DNA from: Acidipropionibacterium thoenii DSM 20276
GTDB taxonomy: Bacteria > Actinomycetota > Actinomycetes > Propionibacteriales > Propionibacteriaceae
Assembly (NCBI RefSeq): GCF_000423445.1
Contig: NZ_AUHZ01000006.1
Span: 124,001-188,000 of the forward strand
Reading direction: 5' to 3'
Length of the DNA: 64,000 nucleotides
Part shown: positions 1 through 8,910 of the stretch, piece after piece
Layout of the letters: each line of letters starts with the position of its first letter
Position numbering within the stretch: the first letter of the stretch is position 1
Translations under genes and position numbers: made by a program
The notes under the pieces: model-generated
The model's input: the letters and a program-made list of their open reading frames with translations, nothing else
Database searches by the model: none
Told to the model about the DNA's origin: nothing

Positions 1-16
1 CTGATCGGAGGAACTG

Positions 17-262
17 ATGAGTGACAACGAGAAGGATCGCGTCCTCGAGACGCTGACCAAGCGACTGGGTGCTCTGGAGGCCGACGTGAGTCGCCTCAAG
101 GCAGCCAGCGCCGATATCCCGGAGGACGTCGTGACCGTGATCAGCGCGGCCGTGGCGGCCTACCTGGGCAACGACGGAAAGGTCCAGGCCATCCGTTTCG
201 CCCCGAGTGAGAACTGGACCCGGCAGGGTCGCAGGACGCTCCAGAACCATTCCATTCGTTGA
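17..262 (+). CDS. Small acidic protein of the transcarboxylase locus
   Basis: This 81-residue protein starts behind a clear GGAGGA ribosome-binding site (positions 7-12) and ends 16 bp before the biotin carrier gene, so the two are almost certainly cotranscribed. Residues 1-35 are charged and look coiled-coil forming. The middle is a short Ala/Val-rich helix, and the C-terminus has an NWTRQGRR stretch followed by basic residues. Small proteins with a C-terminal W...GR motif commonly sit beside biotin-dependent carboxylase or decarboxylase genes, where they are thought to act as small accessory subunits; that is an analogy, not a demonstrated role here. The gene upstream (probably the 12S carboxyltransferase subunit) lies outside the window. 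Confidence 0.75.
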   Translation: MSDNEKDRVLETLTKRLGALEADVSRLKAASADIPEDVVTVISAAVAAYLGNDGKVQAIRFAPSENWTRQGRRTLQNHSIR

Positions 263-278
263 CCCGGAGAGACTGACA

Positions 279-644
279 ATGAAGCTCAAGGTGACCGTCA
301 ACGGCGTCGCGTACGACGTTGACGTTGATGTTGACAAGTCCAACAATTCGCCCATCCCGCCGATTCTTTTCGGTGGCGGGTCCGGCCCGGCGCTGGCTCC
401 GGCCAGCGGCGGTGGTGCCGGTAAGGCCGGTGCCGGCGAGGTGCCGGCTCCGCTGGCCGGTACCGTCGCCAAGATCCTGGTGAAGGCGGGCGACGCCGTG
501 AAGTCCGGCGACGTGCTGCTGACCCTGGAGGCCATGAAGATGGAGACCGAGATCACCGCTCCTTCCGACGGGAAGGTCACCGGGATCCTGGTCGCGGTCG
601 GCGACGCCGTCCAGGGCGGCCAGGGCCTGGTGGCTCTGGGCTGA
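279..644 (+). CDS. Methylmalonyl-CoA carboxytransferase 1.3S biotin carrier subunit
   Basis: This is the biotinyl subunit of transcarboxylase, which moves a carboxyl group from methylmalonyl-CoA to pyruvate, giving propionyl-CoA and oxaloacetate in the propionic fermentation cycle. The 121 residues begin [20 protein letters not shown], very close to the 1.3S protein I know from Propionibacterium freudenreichii. A Gly/Ala/Pro-rich linker covers about residues 35-55, followed by a biotinyl domain with PAPLAGTV, the EAMKM motif (biotinylated lysine about residue 87) and a terminal GGQGLV segment. The ATG at 279 is preferred over upstream in-frame codons because it follows a GGAGAG site and gives the family start. 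It is the last gene of the operon and is followed by a strong hairpin. Confidence 0.95.
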   Translation: MKLKVTVNGVAYDVDVDVDKSNNSPIPPILFGGGSGPALAPASGGGAGKAGAGEVPAPLAGTVAKILVKAGDAVKSGDVLLTLEAMKMETEITAPSDGKVTGILVAVGDAVQGGQGLVALG

Positions 645-723
645 CCCCGGCTCCAGCTGGGACGGAGCTTCCGGCCGGTTCCTGCGAGCCGGACCGGGGC
701 CGTGCCCCAGCCACGCGGATTCA

Positions 724-760
724 ACGACGCCGCGCTCCTCACCGAGGAGCGCGGCGTCGT
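724..760. terminator. Bidirectional terminator hairpin
   Basis: A perfect 17-bp stem (724-740 with 744-760) closes a 3-nt ACC loop. It lies between the converging ends of the transcarboxylase operon and the SDR gene, so it can serve both. There is no long T-tract, as is usual in high-GC actinobacteria. Confidence 0.85.
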
Positions 761-798
761 GGTCTGTCCGGCAGCTGCGTTGCCGGCTACTGGGCCTG

Positions 799-1536
799 CT
801 ACTGGGCCTGGCGGAAGACCTTGAACTGGGAGGCCTGGGCCCTGGGGCGCACGATCATCCGGTCGATGTTGACATGGTGGGGCAGCCCGGCGATCCAGCG
901 GATGCACTCGGCGATGTCCTCGGCCACCAGGGGTTCGGCGACCCCCTCGTAGACCTTGTCGGCCTTGGCCTGATCGCCGTGGAAGCGGGTCAGCGAGAAC
1001 TCGTCGGTGTGCACCATCCCCGGACTCACCTCGCAGATCCGCACGTCCCGATCGAACAGCTCCAGCCTCAGTGCGCCGGCGACCATCCGCTCCCCGGCCT
1101 TGGCGGCGTTGTAGCCTGCGCCGCCCTCGTAGGGGCCCTCCGCGGCGGTGGAGGTGATGAAGACGATGGTGCCGTTGGCGGCCTCCAGGGCCGGCAGCAG
1201 GGCCTTGGTGACCCTCGTGGTGCCCAGCACATTGGTCTGGTACATCATCTGCCAGGCGTCGAAGTCGGCCTCCTCGACGGGCTCCTGGCCGACCGCACCG
1301 CCGGCATTGTTGACCAGCAGGTCCAGCTTCGGGCCGACCTCCTCGACCAGGGATGCCACCGACTCGGGGGAGGTGACGTCGCAGACCACCGCGCGTCCGC
1401 CGATCTCCAGGGCCAGCGCCTCGATGCGGTCGCGGCGCCGGGCCGCGCAGATCACCGACCAGCCGTCGGCGGCCAGGGCGCGAGCGGTGGCCGCGCCGAT
1501 TCCCGAACTTGCTCCTGTCACCAGTGCAGTACTCAT
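799..1536 (-). CDS. SDR-family NAD(P)-dependent oxidoreductase
   Basis: A classical short-chain dehydrogenase/reductase of 245 residues. The N-terminus MSTALVTGASSGIG carries the TGxxxGIG dinucleotide-binding loop, NNAGG is the family NNAG motif, and YNAAKAG supplies the catalytic Tyr-x-x-x-Lys. The pattern resembles YdfG-type 3-hydroxy-acid or serine dehydrogenases, but the substrate cannot be read from sequence. I start at the ATG at 1536; the open frame extends further, but only through the inverted-repeat terminator upstream. The gene stands alone, flanked by hairpins on both sides. Confidence 0.85.
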   Translation of the reverse strand: MSTALVTGASSGIGAATARALAADGWSVICAARRRDRIEALALEIGGRAVVCDVTSPESVASLVEEVGPKLDLLVNNAGGAVGQEPVEEADFDAWQMMYQTNVLGTTRVTKALLPALEAANGTIVFITSTAAEGPYEGGAGYNAAKAGERMVAGALRLELFDRDVRICEVSPGMVHTDEFSLTRFHGDQAKADKVYEGVAEPLVAEDIAECIRWIAGLPHHVNIDRMIVRPRAQASQFKVFRQAQ

Positions 1537-1562
1537 GTCCTCATTCTTGCGCGCTGCACACA

Positions 1563-1606
1563 GCACCGCCCCGGCGTCCCCCGAATTGGGGACGCCGGGG
1601 CGGTGC
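1563..1606. terminator. Terminator downstream of ptsI
   Basis: A perfect 19-bp GC-rich stem (1563-1581 with 1588-1606) with a 6-nt CGAATT loop. It lies 38 bp beyond the ptsI stop codon and 27 bp upstream of the SDR start, so it probably ends the ptsHI transcript. Confidence 0.85.
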
Positions 1607-1643
1607 AACGGCTGATCTCAGGAGCCGGCCCGCAGTGCCGGGC

Positions 1644-3317
1644 TCAGGACACCAGCACCTCCATGCGCGGATCGGCCAGCTTGAGAGCCGCCGCCTTGGC
1701 CGCGGAGGGGCTCGGTGCGGCCAGTGCGGCCTGGGCGATCACCTCGCACTGTGCCTGGCTGTGCAGCGCCAACGAGGCCTTGACGGCCTTGATCTTGCCA
1801 GCGGCCATCGACAGCGAGCGGATCCCGACGCCGACCAGCACCAGGGCCAGCAGCGGATCGCCGGCGGCCTCGCCGCAGACGCCGATCAACCGGTTGCCGG
1901 CACCGTCACAGGTGGCCTTGACCAGCTGGATGACGGCCGGCTGCCAGGGGGTCAGCAGCTCGGAGAGCTCCCCCTGGAGGCGGTCGGCAGCCATCGCGTA
2001 CTGGGTGAGGTCGTTGGTGCCGATGGAGGCGAAATCCACCGTCTCCAGCACCTGCGAGGAACGCAGCGCAGCAGCAGGCACCTCGACCATCACACCGACG
2101 GTGCTCAGCCCCGCCTTGCGAGCCCGGGAGGAGAACCACCTGGCCTCGTCGGGGGTGGCCACCATCGGCGCCATCACATAGGGCATCCGGTCGGTCTTGC
2201 GGGCAGCCTCGGCCAGTGCGGCCAGCTGGGTGTCCATCAGATCGGTGCGGACCTGGGACAGTCGCAGGCCACGGCGTCCCAGAGCCGGATTATCCTCCGG
2301 GCCCAGGTCGGCGAAGGCCAACGGCTTGTCGGCCCCGGCGTCCAGGGTGCGGAAGACCACTTTCGCGTCCTCGTCGAAGGTGCTCAGCACCTGGGCGTAG
2401 ACATCGGCCTGCTCGGCCTTGGTGGGGGCCTCCTGACGCTCCAGGAAGAGGAACTCGGTGCGGAACAGCCCGACACCCTCGGCGCCCTTCTTCTTGGCGG
2501 CAACGGCATCGGCGGGGGAGCCGATATTGGCCAGCGTGAGCACCCGCAGACCGTCGGCGGTCTGCGACTCGCCCTCGGGGGCCGATTCCAGCACCTCGCG
2601 GCGCTTGTCGGCCCGCTCGGTGAGCCTCACGACGGCGGCGTCCTCGGGATCGATGAGGACCGTGCCGGTGACTCCGTCCAGGGCCAGCTTCGTGCCGGTG
2701 ATGATCGAGCGCGCCTCCGGGCAGCGCACGATCGCCGGGATACCGATCTGGGAGGCCAGGATCGCGGTGTGGGAGGTCGGGCCGCCGGCGGCGGTGATCA
2801 ACCCCTTCACCAGTTCCGGGTCCAGGGTCGCGGTGTCGGCCGGAGCCAGGTCCTCGGCCACCAGGATGGCCGGCCGATCCAGGGTCGGGACGCCGGGCTC
2901 GGGCAGTCCCTGCAGGACTGCCAGGGTGCGGGAACGGACATCCTTGAGGTCGGTGACCCGCTCGGCCAGGTAGCCGCCGGCCGCGCTGAGCTGATCGCAG
3001 AACTCGTCGAAGGCGTTCCACAGTGCATGGCAGGGCCCGTCACCGGTGTGCAGATGGCCTTCGACCGAGGCGATCAGGCCGGGGTCGCGGGCCATCATGG
3101 CCGTCGCGGTGAGGACGGCCAGCGCAGAGGAGTCCGCATGCATGGCCCGATAGTCGAGCCGATCCGCCACCTTGTTGAGGGCAGCACGAACGGTTTCGAG
3201 ATCTTCCTTGATCTCCCCCTTGGGGTCGACCTCGGGCAGGCCGGGAGCAGGGGAGACGACGAGGGCCTCGGCCTGGCCGACACCGGCCGAGACCCCCAGC
3301 CCTGACAGGGTCTGCAT
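1644..3317 (-). CDS. ptsI: PEP-protein phosphotransferase (PTS enzyme I)
   Basis: Enzyme I autophosphorylates with phosphoenolpyruvate and passes the phosphate to HPr, the entry step of every PTS sugar uptake system. The 557-residue length is normal. The phosphohistidine motif GGPTSHTAILA places the active His at about residue 183. The C-terminal PEP-binding barrel shows FRTEFLF, a conserved FASIGTNDLTQY segment, and the catalytic Cys in GVCGEAAGDP. It follows ptsH by 6 bp in the same operon. This single cytoplasmic pair must feed the galactitol-type and sorbitol-type permeases found elsewhere in the window unless other copies exist in the genome. Confidence 0.96.
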   Translation of the reverse strand: MQTLSGLGVSAGVGQAEALVVSPAPGLPEVDPKGEIKEDLETVRAALNKVADRLDYRAMHADSSALAVLTATAMMARDPGLIASVEGHLHTGDGPCHALWNAFDEFCDQLSAAGGYLAERVTDLKDVRSRTLAVLQGLPEPGVPTLDRPAILVAEDLAPADTATLDPELVKGLITAAGGPTSHTAILASQIGIPAIVRCPEARSIITGTKLALDGVTGTVLIDPEDAAVVRLTERADKRREVLESAPEGESQTADGLRVLTLANIGSPADAVAAKKKGAEGVGLFRTEFLFLERQEAPTKAEQADVYAQVLSTFDEDAKVVFRTLDAGADKPLAFADLGPEDNPALGRRGLRLSQVRTDLMDTQLAALAEAARKTDRMPYVMAPMVATPDEARWFSSRARKAGLSTVGVMVEVPAAALRSSQVLETVDFASIGTNDLTQYAMAADRLQGELSELLTPWQPAVIQLVKATCDGAGNRLIGVCGEAAGDPLLALVLVGVGIRSLSMAAGKIKAVKASLALHSQAQCEVIAQAALAAPSPSAAKAAALKLADPRMEVLVS

Positions 3318-3323
3318 TATGGA

Positions 3324-3590
3324 TCAGGCCTCCGGATCGCTGTTCAGGTTGGCGATCAGGGTGTCCAGCACAGCATCGGCGTTGTCGCCCTCGGCCGTCA
3401 GCTCGATGGTCTCGCCGAACTTGGCGCCCAGTCCCATCACGGACAGGATGCTGCGGGCATCGACCGGGGTCTCGCCGGGGCGCCCGATGGTGACCGCGAG
3501 GCCCGACTTGGAGGCAGCCTGGACGAACATGGCTGCCGGGCGTGCGTGCAGACCGCTGGCGGCGGCGATGGTGGTGGTGCGAGTGGGCAT
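3324..3590 (-). CDS. ptsH: Phosphocarrier protein HPr
   Basis: HPr relays phosphate from enzyme I to the sugar-specific IIA proteins. Starting at 3590 gives 88 residues with MPTRTTT at the N-terminus and a good AAGGAG site upstream; the longer in-frame start adds 11 unconserved residues. The phosphorylated histidine is His15 in SGLHARPAAMF. A serine at the regulatory Ser46 position is present in ARSILSVMGLG, although actinobacteria usually lack HPr kinase. It is the first gene of the ptsHI unit and is divergent from gpmA. Confidence 0.95.
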   Translation of the reverse strand: MPTRTTTIAAASGLHARPAAMFVQAASKSGLAVTIGRPGETPVDARSILSVMGLGAKFGETIELTAEGDNADAVLDTLIANLNSDPEA

Positions 3591-3764
3591 GTGAGCTTCT
3601 CCTTCATCGGATGGGCGTGACAACTACACGTCAACACCATGACGATAACCGATGTCGCCCGCCAGGGCGTGGCCGGTCCCCGAAGTTCACCCATATGTGT
3701 GGGATTGGCGCATCCTCTCGGGCCGGGGCTGACCCGCGTCCATCCCGGCGGATAAGCTGGCGCC

Positions 3765-4517
3765 ATGACTTCCAAGCTGATTCTGCTCCGCCACGGCGAG
3801 AGTGAGTGGAACTCCAAGAACCTGTTCACCGGCTGGGTTGACGTCGACCTCAATGAGAAGGGTGAGAAGGAGGCCGCGCACGCCGCAGACCTCCTGGCGG
3901 CCGAGGGCCTGCTGCCCGACATCGTCCACACCTCACTGCTGCGCCGCGCCATCCACACCGCCTACCTGGCGCTGGACGGCTGCGACCGCCACTGGATCCC
4001 GGTGCGCCGCTCCTGGCGCCTCAACGAGCGCCACTACGGCTCCCTGCAGGGCCTCAACAAGGCTGAGATCCGCGAGAAGTACGGCGAGGAGCAGTTCATG
4101 GCCTGGCGTCGTTCCTACGACGTCCCGCCGCCAGAGATCGACAAGGAGGGCGAGTTCAGCCAGTACAACGACCCGCGCTATGCCGACATCCCGGCCGCCG
4201 AGCGCCCGCTGCACGAGTGCCTCAAGGACGTCGTCGCCCGGATGCTGCCGTACTGGGAGTCGGGCATCGAGCCTGACCTGAAGGCCGGCAAGACTGTCCT
4301 GGTCGCCGCCCACGGCAACTCGCTGCGCGCCCTGGTCAAGCACCTGGACGACATCTCCGATGCCGACATCGCCGGGCTCAACATCCCCACCGGCATCCCG
4401 CTGTACTACGAGCTGGATGAGAACTTCAAGCCGGTCGTCAAGGGTGGCCGTTACCTCGATCCGGAGGCCGCTGCCGCCGGTCAGAAGGCCGTCGCCAATC
4501 AGGGCGCCAAGAAGTAG
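3765..4517 (+). CDS. gpmA: 2,3-bisphosphoglycerate-dependent phosphoglycerate mutase
   Basis: This enzyme interconverts 3- and 2-phosphoglycerate in lower glycolysis. The 250 residues begin [16 protein letters not shown], with the phosphorylated histidine at position 10. They continue with the FTGWVDVDL and [11 protein letters not shown] segments typical of the cofactor-dependent enzyme, and the second catalytic histidine lies in [14 protein letters not shown] near residue 182. The C-terminal tail is complete. It is transcribed divergently from ptsHI and ends at a strong hairpin, so it appears monocistronic. Confidence 0.96.
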   Translation: MTSKLILLRHGESEWNSKNLFTGWVDVDLNEKGEKEAAHAADLLAAEGLLPDIVHTSLLRRAIHTAYLALDGCDRHWIPVRRSWRLNERHYGSLQGLNKAEIREKYGEEQFMAWRRSYDVPPPEIDKEGEFSQYNDPRYADIPAAERPLHECLKDVVARMLPYWESGIEPDLKAGKTVLVAAHGNSLRALVKHLDDISDADIAGLNIPTGIPLYYELDENFKPVVKGGRYLDPEAAAAGQKAVANQGAKK

Positions 4518-4613
4518 GTCCCGATCGGGCGGCCGGGCACCTTCCGATGGGCATCGGAGGCCCCGGCACCCGGTTGTGATCCAGTCGAAACAGGCTCGAT
4601 CAGGACAGCACAG

Positions 4614-4646
4614 CACGGCCCCCGGGATCAGATCCCGGGGGCCGTG
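4614..4646. terminator. Terminator between gpmA and the deacetylase gene
   Basis: A GC-rich inverted repeat of up to 16 bp (4614-4629 with 4631-4646) is followed by TTGTTG on the plus strand. It sits between two convergent genes and could terminate both. Confidence 0.8.
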
Positions 4647-4712
4647 TTGTGCGTCCGAGTGGCCGGAAACCGCTCGGGAGTGCTCATCGGAGGCGGTCCG
4701 GATGGCGTCGGT

Positions 4713-5807
4713 TCAGCTAATGATCCCGAACTGGTAGCCCTGGGACTTCAGCCAGGCCAGGATGCTCGGCATCGCCTCGGCGGTCTTCTCCTTGATGTCG
4801 TGGTTGAGGATCACCACCACCCGCGGGTTGCCGGACTCGGCGATGGACTGCTTGACCATCGTCACGTACCCGGGGATCGTCGTCGGCATGTGCGCGTCGG
4901 CGTCCCCGCTCATCGCATTCCAGTCGATCGGGACGACGCCGCGCTTGGCCAACCCGGCATTGGCCTTGCTCAGGTCGTTCCAGGACATCTCGCCACCCGG
5001 GTAGCGGAATCCGGAGGGGTCGTAGTCCGAGCCGATCACGGCGCGGGCCTGAGCCAGCGCCCAGTCGTAGTCGCAGGTGACGTGGGCGGCGCGCTGATTG
5101 GCATCGCCATGGAAGAGGTACTTGTAGTCGTGGCTGTAGGAGTGGATGTCCAGGCCGTTGCCGTCGCGCAGGGAGCGGCGCAGCAGGTCGACCGGGACCC
5201 CCTGGAGCTGGGGGGTGATCATGAAGAAGGTCGCCGGGACACCGGCCTTCTCAAGATTGCTGAGCTCCTTGGGGGTGACGGTGGAGTCCGGGCCGTCATC
5301 GAAGGTGATGAAGACCAGCTTCTTGCCCTTGGGGGCGGTCTGGGGCTTGGCCATCCACTGGTGCACCTGGGATGCCGAGTAGGTCCACTTGTCGGCGGTC
5401 TTCGAGTGATTGGTGCCGGCCTCCAGCTCTGGAAGGTCGGGAACCACGGCATCGGGAGCCTTGAAGGTCTTCCAGGTCGTGGGCGGCCTGGTGCAGGAGG
5501 GGTGGACCACCGGGGCCCCGACGCCGTGAGCCCCCGCGGCTGCGGAGGCGGCACCGGGGGAGGCCGGGGAGCCGGAGGCCGACCCGGCAGCGGAGCCCGA
5601 CCCGGTGACGCCATGGGATGACGAGGAGCTGTTCGGCGTCGACGACGATGTTGAGGCGGATCCGGAGATCGAGCACCCGGTAGCGAACAGTGTAGTCGCG
5701 GTGAGGACGCCGATCCCGGCCAGCCGACGTCTCTGGGACCAGCGACGGCTCCGAACCGGGGATCCTGCTGGGGTGGGCCGTTCAGCCTGGGTGCGACGGA
5801 GACTCAT
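4713..5807 (-). CDS. NodB-type polysaccharide deacetylase lipoprotein
   Basis: A predicted secreted, lipid-anchored carbohydrate esterase family 4 protein of 364 residues. It has a long basic N-region, a hydrophobic segment and a lipobox ending FATGC (Cys about residue 45), then a Ser/Gly/Ala-rich linker to about residue 115. The catalytic domain shows motif 1 FITFDDGPDS, motif 2 DIHSYSHDY with the two metal-binding histidines, motif 3 FRYPGGEMSW, and a late ILNHDIKEK histidine. All the expected catalytic residues are therefore present. The family removes N- or O-acetyl groups from peptidoglycan or other surface glycans; the natural substrate is unknown. The gene is followed by the gpmA-side terminator. 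Confidence 0.88.
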   Translation of the reverse strand: MSLRRTQAERPTPAGSPVRSRRWSQRRRLAGIGVLTATTLFATGCSISGSASTSSSTPNSSSSSHGVTGSGSAAGSASGSPASPGAASAAAGAHGVGAPVVHPSCTRPPTTWKTFKAPDAVVPDLPELEAGTNHSKTADKWTYSASQVHQWMAKPQTAPKGKKLVFITFDDGPDSTVTPKELSNLEKAGVPATFFMITPQLQGVPVDLLRRSLRDGNGLDIHSYSHDYKYLFHGDANQRAAHVTCDYDWALAQARAVIGSDYDPSGFRYPGGEMSWNDLSKANAGLAKRGVVPIDWNAMSGDADAHMPTTIPGYVTMVKQSIAESGNPRVVVILNHDIKEKTAEAMPSILAWLKSQGYQFGIIS

Positions 5808-5906
5808 GGATAAAGAACCTCGGTTCCGGGCGCCACGGTGACGCCACCACGAACAGCATAGGTCCGAGCTCGGATGAACCTGTGCCCGACCTGAGAGTCG
5901 GGGGCC

Positions 5907-6575
5907 TCAGAACACCTTCGGCCAGTCCTCGCCCTCGGGAGCCTCGCCGGTGACGATGTAGATGATCCGCGAGCCGATGGCCACCGCATGGTCGGCGATC
6001 CGCTCGTAGTAACGGCCGAGCAGGGCCGTGTCGACGGCCTCCTCGACCCCGTAGGGCCAGGTGTCGCTGAGCAGCATCCGGAACTGGTCGGCGCGGATGT
6101 CGTCGATCGCGGTGTCCTTGTCAGCTAGTTCCCTGGCGTTCTCGGCGTCGCGGTTGACCAGGGTCTGGGAGGCGGTGAGGATCATCTGGTCGGCGATCTT
6201 GGCCATCCTGGTGAACTGAGCGGCGACCGGCTCGGGGACCGCGTGGTCCGGGTAGCGGTGCCGGGCGGTCTCGGCGACGTGGACCGCCAGGTCGCCCATC
6301 CGGGACAACTCGTAGCACATCCTCAGTACCGCCACCACGGTGCGCAGTTCGCCGGCCACCGGCGCCTGGCGAGCCAGCAGGTTGAACGACCGCTGCTCGA
6401 TCTCGTCATGGAGGGTGTCGATCCTGGCGTCGGCACTGATCACCTGTTCGGCCAGGCCCAGATCGGCATTGATGAGTGAGGTGGTGGCTCGCTCCACTGC
6501 GGAGCGCACCAGATCTGCCATCGAGACGATGTCATCGGTGTTCGCGTTCAGCTCATCGTGATAGCTCTCGCGCAT
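5907..6575 (-). CDS. phoU: Phosphate signalling protein PhoU
   Basis: PhoU links the Pst phosphate transporter to the SenX3/PhoR-type sensor and keeps the phosphate regulon off when phosphate is plentiful. The 222-residue protein is all-helical with two repeated PhoU domains. The first carries the acidic metal-binding pattern around EIEQRSFNLLARQAP, the second the related DDIRADQFRMLL stretch. The ATG at 6575 follows an AAGGAGG site. It is divergent from senX3-regX3, the standard actinobacterial arrangement, so all three probably share a phosphate-responsive intergenic region. Confidence 0.95.
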   Translation of the reverse strand: MRESYHDELNANTDDIVSMADLVRSAVERATTSLINADLGLAEQVISADARIDTLHDEIEQRSFNLLARQAPVAGELRTVVAVLRMCYELSRMGDLAVHVAETARHRYPDHAVPEPVAAQFTRMAKIADQMILTASQTLVNRDAENARELADKDTAIDDIRADQFRMLLSDTWPYGVEEAVDTALLGRYYERIADHAVAIGSRIIYIVTGEAPEGEDWPKVF

Positions 6576-6766
6576 AAGGGCGTCCTCCTTGGTTGGGCGG
6601 GATCCGCTCCGGTTGGCATTGGCTGCGGCTCAATCGGTTCTGCTGAACGATCAGCCTAGTTGTCCAGAAGAGCGCAGCCTGTCATCGCGGCAAACCACCC
6701 GTGAACCCTCGGTGAACTCGGATCGGTCCGGTCGAGGCGAATGGGGCCGGTGCAAGGGCTTCTCCT

Positions 6767-8050
6767 ATGATCTGGACTGTGAACTGGTGTCTGTGGTGGC
6801 TGCTCGGCATCGTCGTCGGTGTGGTCATGACACTGGTGATCGTCTGGGCGATCAGGCGCACCCGCCAGGCAGACCAGGATCTGCCGACCGATGAGCCGGC
6901 GGCGCCGGTCGAGCCCACTCTGATCGCGGCGCTGGATGCCCTGCACACCCCGGCCCTGGTGGTCGGCGTCCATGACGAGGTGCGCCACGCCACTCCCGAG
7001 GCGTACGCGGCCGGGTTGGTGGAGGGCACCCGGATCGAGGTCACCGAGCTGCTCGACAGGGTTCGCAGCTGCCGCCACGACGGGTCCCAGTCCCATGAGA
7101 ATCTCGACGTGCGGCCCGGTCCGGGTTGGCCCGTGCTGCACCTGTCGGTGCGAGTCGCACCGCTGGACGAGGAGGGCCAGGTGATCGTGGTCGCGGCCGA
7201 CCGCAGCCCGTTGATGCGTGTCGACCAGGCCCGCAATGACTTCCTCGCCAATGTCAGCCATGAGTTGAAGACGCCGATCGGCGCCGTCTCGATCCTGGCG
7301 GAGGCGGTCTCCGACGCCGCTGATGACCCGCAGGCCGTCGGGCACTTCGCGGGGCGGCTGCACTCGGAGGCGACCAGGCTGGCCGATCTGGTCAACCAGG
7401 TCATTGAGTTGTCGCGAATGCAGTCCGACCAGCCGCAGTTGCGCGCCGATCGGGTCGTCATCGCAGAGGCTGTGGAGCGGGCGGTGCACCGCACCGATGA
7501 GCTGGCGGCCCAGCGCAAGGTCGACCTCGTGGTGCGCTGCGCTCCCGGACTCGTCGTGCTGGGGGATCCCGGTCAGCTGACCGATGCCATCGGCAACCTG
7601 GTGCAGAACGCCATCGCCTACTCCGGACCGCGTGCCCGGGTCTCGGTGGGCACCCGGGCCGAGTGGATCCAGGGACGTGAGATGGCTGAGATCGCGGTGA
7701 CCGACAATGGGATCGGGATCAGCGAGGAGAACCAGGAACGGATCTTCGAGCGGTTCTACCGGGTGGATCCGGCCCGTTCCAGGGCCAGTGGCGGAACCGG
7801 CCTGGGACTGTCTCTGGTCAAACACATCGCCCGTATCCATGGTGGGTCGGTGACGGTGTGGAGCAAGCTGGGTCAGGGATCCACCTTCACCATTCGGCTG
7901 CCCCTGATCCGGCTCGGCGAGACGCCGTCTGCGGGCCAGGCCGGCATCAGTGCGGCGGCCAGCAGTCAGTCGGCCGGGAACCCGGGTGAGGCGAGGCAGG
8001 AGGATGTGCCTCAGAAGCCGGCGGGGCCGGGGATCGATGACCAGAGTTGA
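6767..8050 (+). CDS. senX3: Two-component sensor histidine kinase SenX3
   Basis: Membrane sensor of the phosphate-starvation system, 427 residues. A single transmembrane helix lies at about residues 6-29, followed by a PAS-like region. The dimerisation/phosphoacceptor box FLANVSHELKTP has the phosphorylated His near residue 165. The ATP-binding domain has the N box around IGNLVQNAIAYS, the G1 box DNGIGI, the F box ERFYRVD and the G2 box GGTGLGLSLVKHI. The C-terminal 45 residues are low-complexity. It lies 58 bp upstream of its cognate regulator. Orthology to SenX3 (also called PhoR) rests on architecture plus the phoU neighbour. Confidence 0.93.
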   Translation: MIWTVNWCLWWLLGIVVGVVMTLVIVWAIRRTRQADQDLPTDEPAAPVEPTLIAALDALHTPALVVGVHDEVRHATPEAYAAGLVEGTRIEVTELLDRVRSCRHDGSQSHENLDVRPGPGWPVLHLSVRVAPLDEEGQVIVVAADRSPLMRVDQARNDFLANVSHELKTPIGAVSILAEAVSDAADDPQAVGHFAGRLHSEATRLADLVNQVIELSRMQSDQPQLRADRVVIAEAVERAVHRTDELAAQRKVDLVVRCAPGLVVLGDPGQLTDAIGNLVQNAIAYSGPRARVSVGTRAEWIQGREMAEIAVTDNGIGISEENQERIFERFYRVDPARSRASGGTGLGLSLVKHIARIHGGSVTVWSKLGQGSTFTIRLPLIRLGETPSAGQAGISAAASSQSAGNPGEARQEDVPQKPAGPGIDDQS

Positions 8051-8108
8051 GGGGCAATGACCAGAAGCGACGAGAGTTGACGAGTGTTGACGAGAATGAG
8101 GACCTGAC

Positions 8109-8786
8109 GTGACCCGTGTGTTGATCATCGAGGACGAGGAGTCCTATCGCGACGCCACCTCATACATGCTCCGCAAGGAGGGTTTCGATGTGGTGGAGGC
8201 CGCCGACGGGGTCGCCGGGCTGGCCGAGTACGACGCCTCGGGGGCCGATATCGTGCTGCTGGACCTGATGATGCCCGGCATGCCCGGCACCGACGTCTGC
8301 CGTCAGCTGCGAGCCCGCGGCGATGTCGGCATCATCATGGTGACCGCCCGCGACTCCGAGATCGACAAGGTGGTCGGCCTGGAGCTGGGGGCCGACGACT
8401 ACGTCACCAAGCCGTTCAGCCACCGGGAACTGGTGGCCCGGATCGGTGCGGTGCTGCGCCGCGGTCACGACCAGGACGCGGTGATCGAGGACGTCCTGGA
8501 GGAGGAGGGCGTCCGGATGGATGTCGAGCGTCACGAGGTGACGGTGGACGGGCACCCGGTGTCGTTGGCCCTCAAGGAGTTCGAGGTGCTGGAGGTGCTG
8601 CTGCGCAATGCCGGGCGGGTGATGACCCGTGGCCAGCTCATCGATCGGGTGTGGGGTGACGACTACGTCGGCGACACCAAGACCCTGGATGTCCACATCA
8701 AGCGGCTGCGCGGCAAGATCGAGGTCGATCCCTCCCATCCAGTGAGGGTGATCACGGTGCGGGGGCTGGGCTACAAGTTCGACTGA
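8109..8786 (+). CDS. regX3: OmpR-family response regulator RegX3
   Basis: DNA-binding partner of SenX3, 225 residues, starting at a GTG codon. The receiver domain has the acidic pocket EDEE, the phosphoacceptor Asp52 in VLLDLMMPG, the conserved threonine in MVTAR and the lysine in YVTKPF. The C-terminal winged-helix DNA-binding domain includes KEFEVLEVLLRN and ends with the typical TVRGLGYKF. It would control phosphate-starvation genes. It ends only 26 bp before the first of two large palindromes. Confidence 0.95.
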   Translation: MTRVLIIEDEESYRDATSYMLRKEGFDVVEAADGVAGLAEYDASGADIVLLDLMMPGMPGTDVCRQLRARGDVGIIMVTARDSEIDKVVGLELGADDYVTKPFSHRELVARIGAVLRRGHDQDAVIEDVLEEEGVRMDVERHEVTVDGHPVSLALKEFEVLEVLLRNAGRVMTRGQLIDRVWGDDYVGDTKTLDVHIKRLRGKIEVDPSHPVRVITVRGLGYKFD

Positions 8787-8811
8787 ACCCGGTGCCCTGA
8801 TCCGCCTCTTT

Positions 8812-8883
8812 CCACGTTCGTCCTCGAATCTGGCGTTCGTCCTGGAATTCCAGGACGAACGCCAGATTCGAGGACGAACGTGG
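8812..8883. repeat. 72-bp perfect palindrome, copy 1
   Basis: Positions 8812-8847 are the exact reverse complement of 8848-8883, giving 36-bp arms with no spacer and an EcoRI-like GGAATTCC centre. It lies just downstream of regX3 and of the 3' end of the frameshifted AbiEi-like gene. A second copy sits at 10200-10271; the two differ at two positions per arm, and each change is matched on the opposite arm. It may act as a terminator, but 36-bp arms are far longer than termination needs. Confidence 0.95.
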
Positions 8884-8910
8884 TCTCGGGGCCTGCCCGG
8901 CGTCAGAGCA

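Noticed and set aside
1509-3305. Long plus-strand open frame opposite ptsI, rich in Gly/His/Gln/Arg
   Set aside because: The frame is the antisense of a clear enzyme I gene and has no domain-like composition; high-GC codon use keeps stops rare on the opposite strand.
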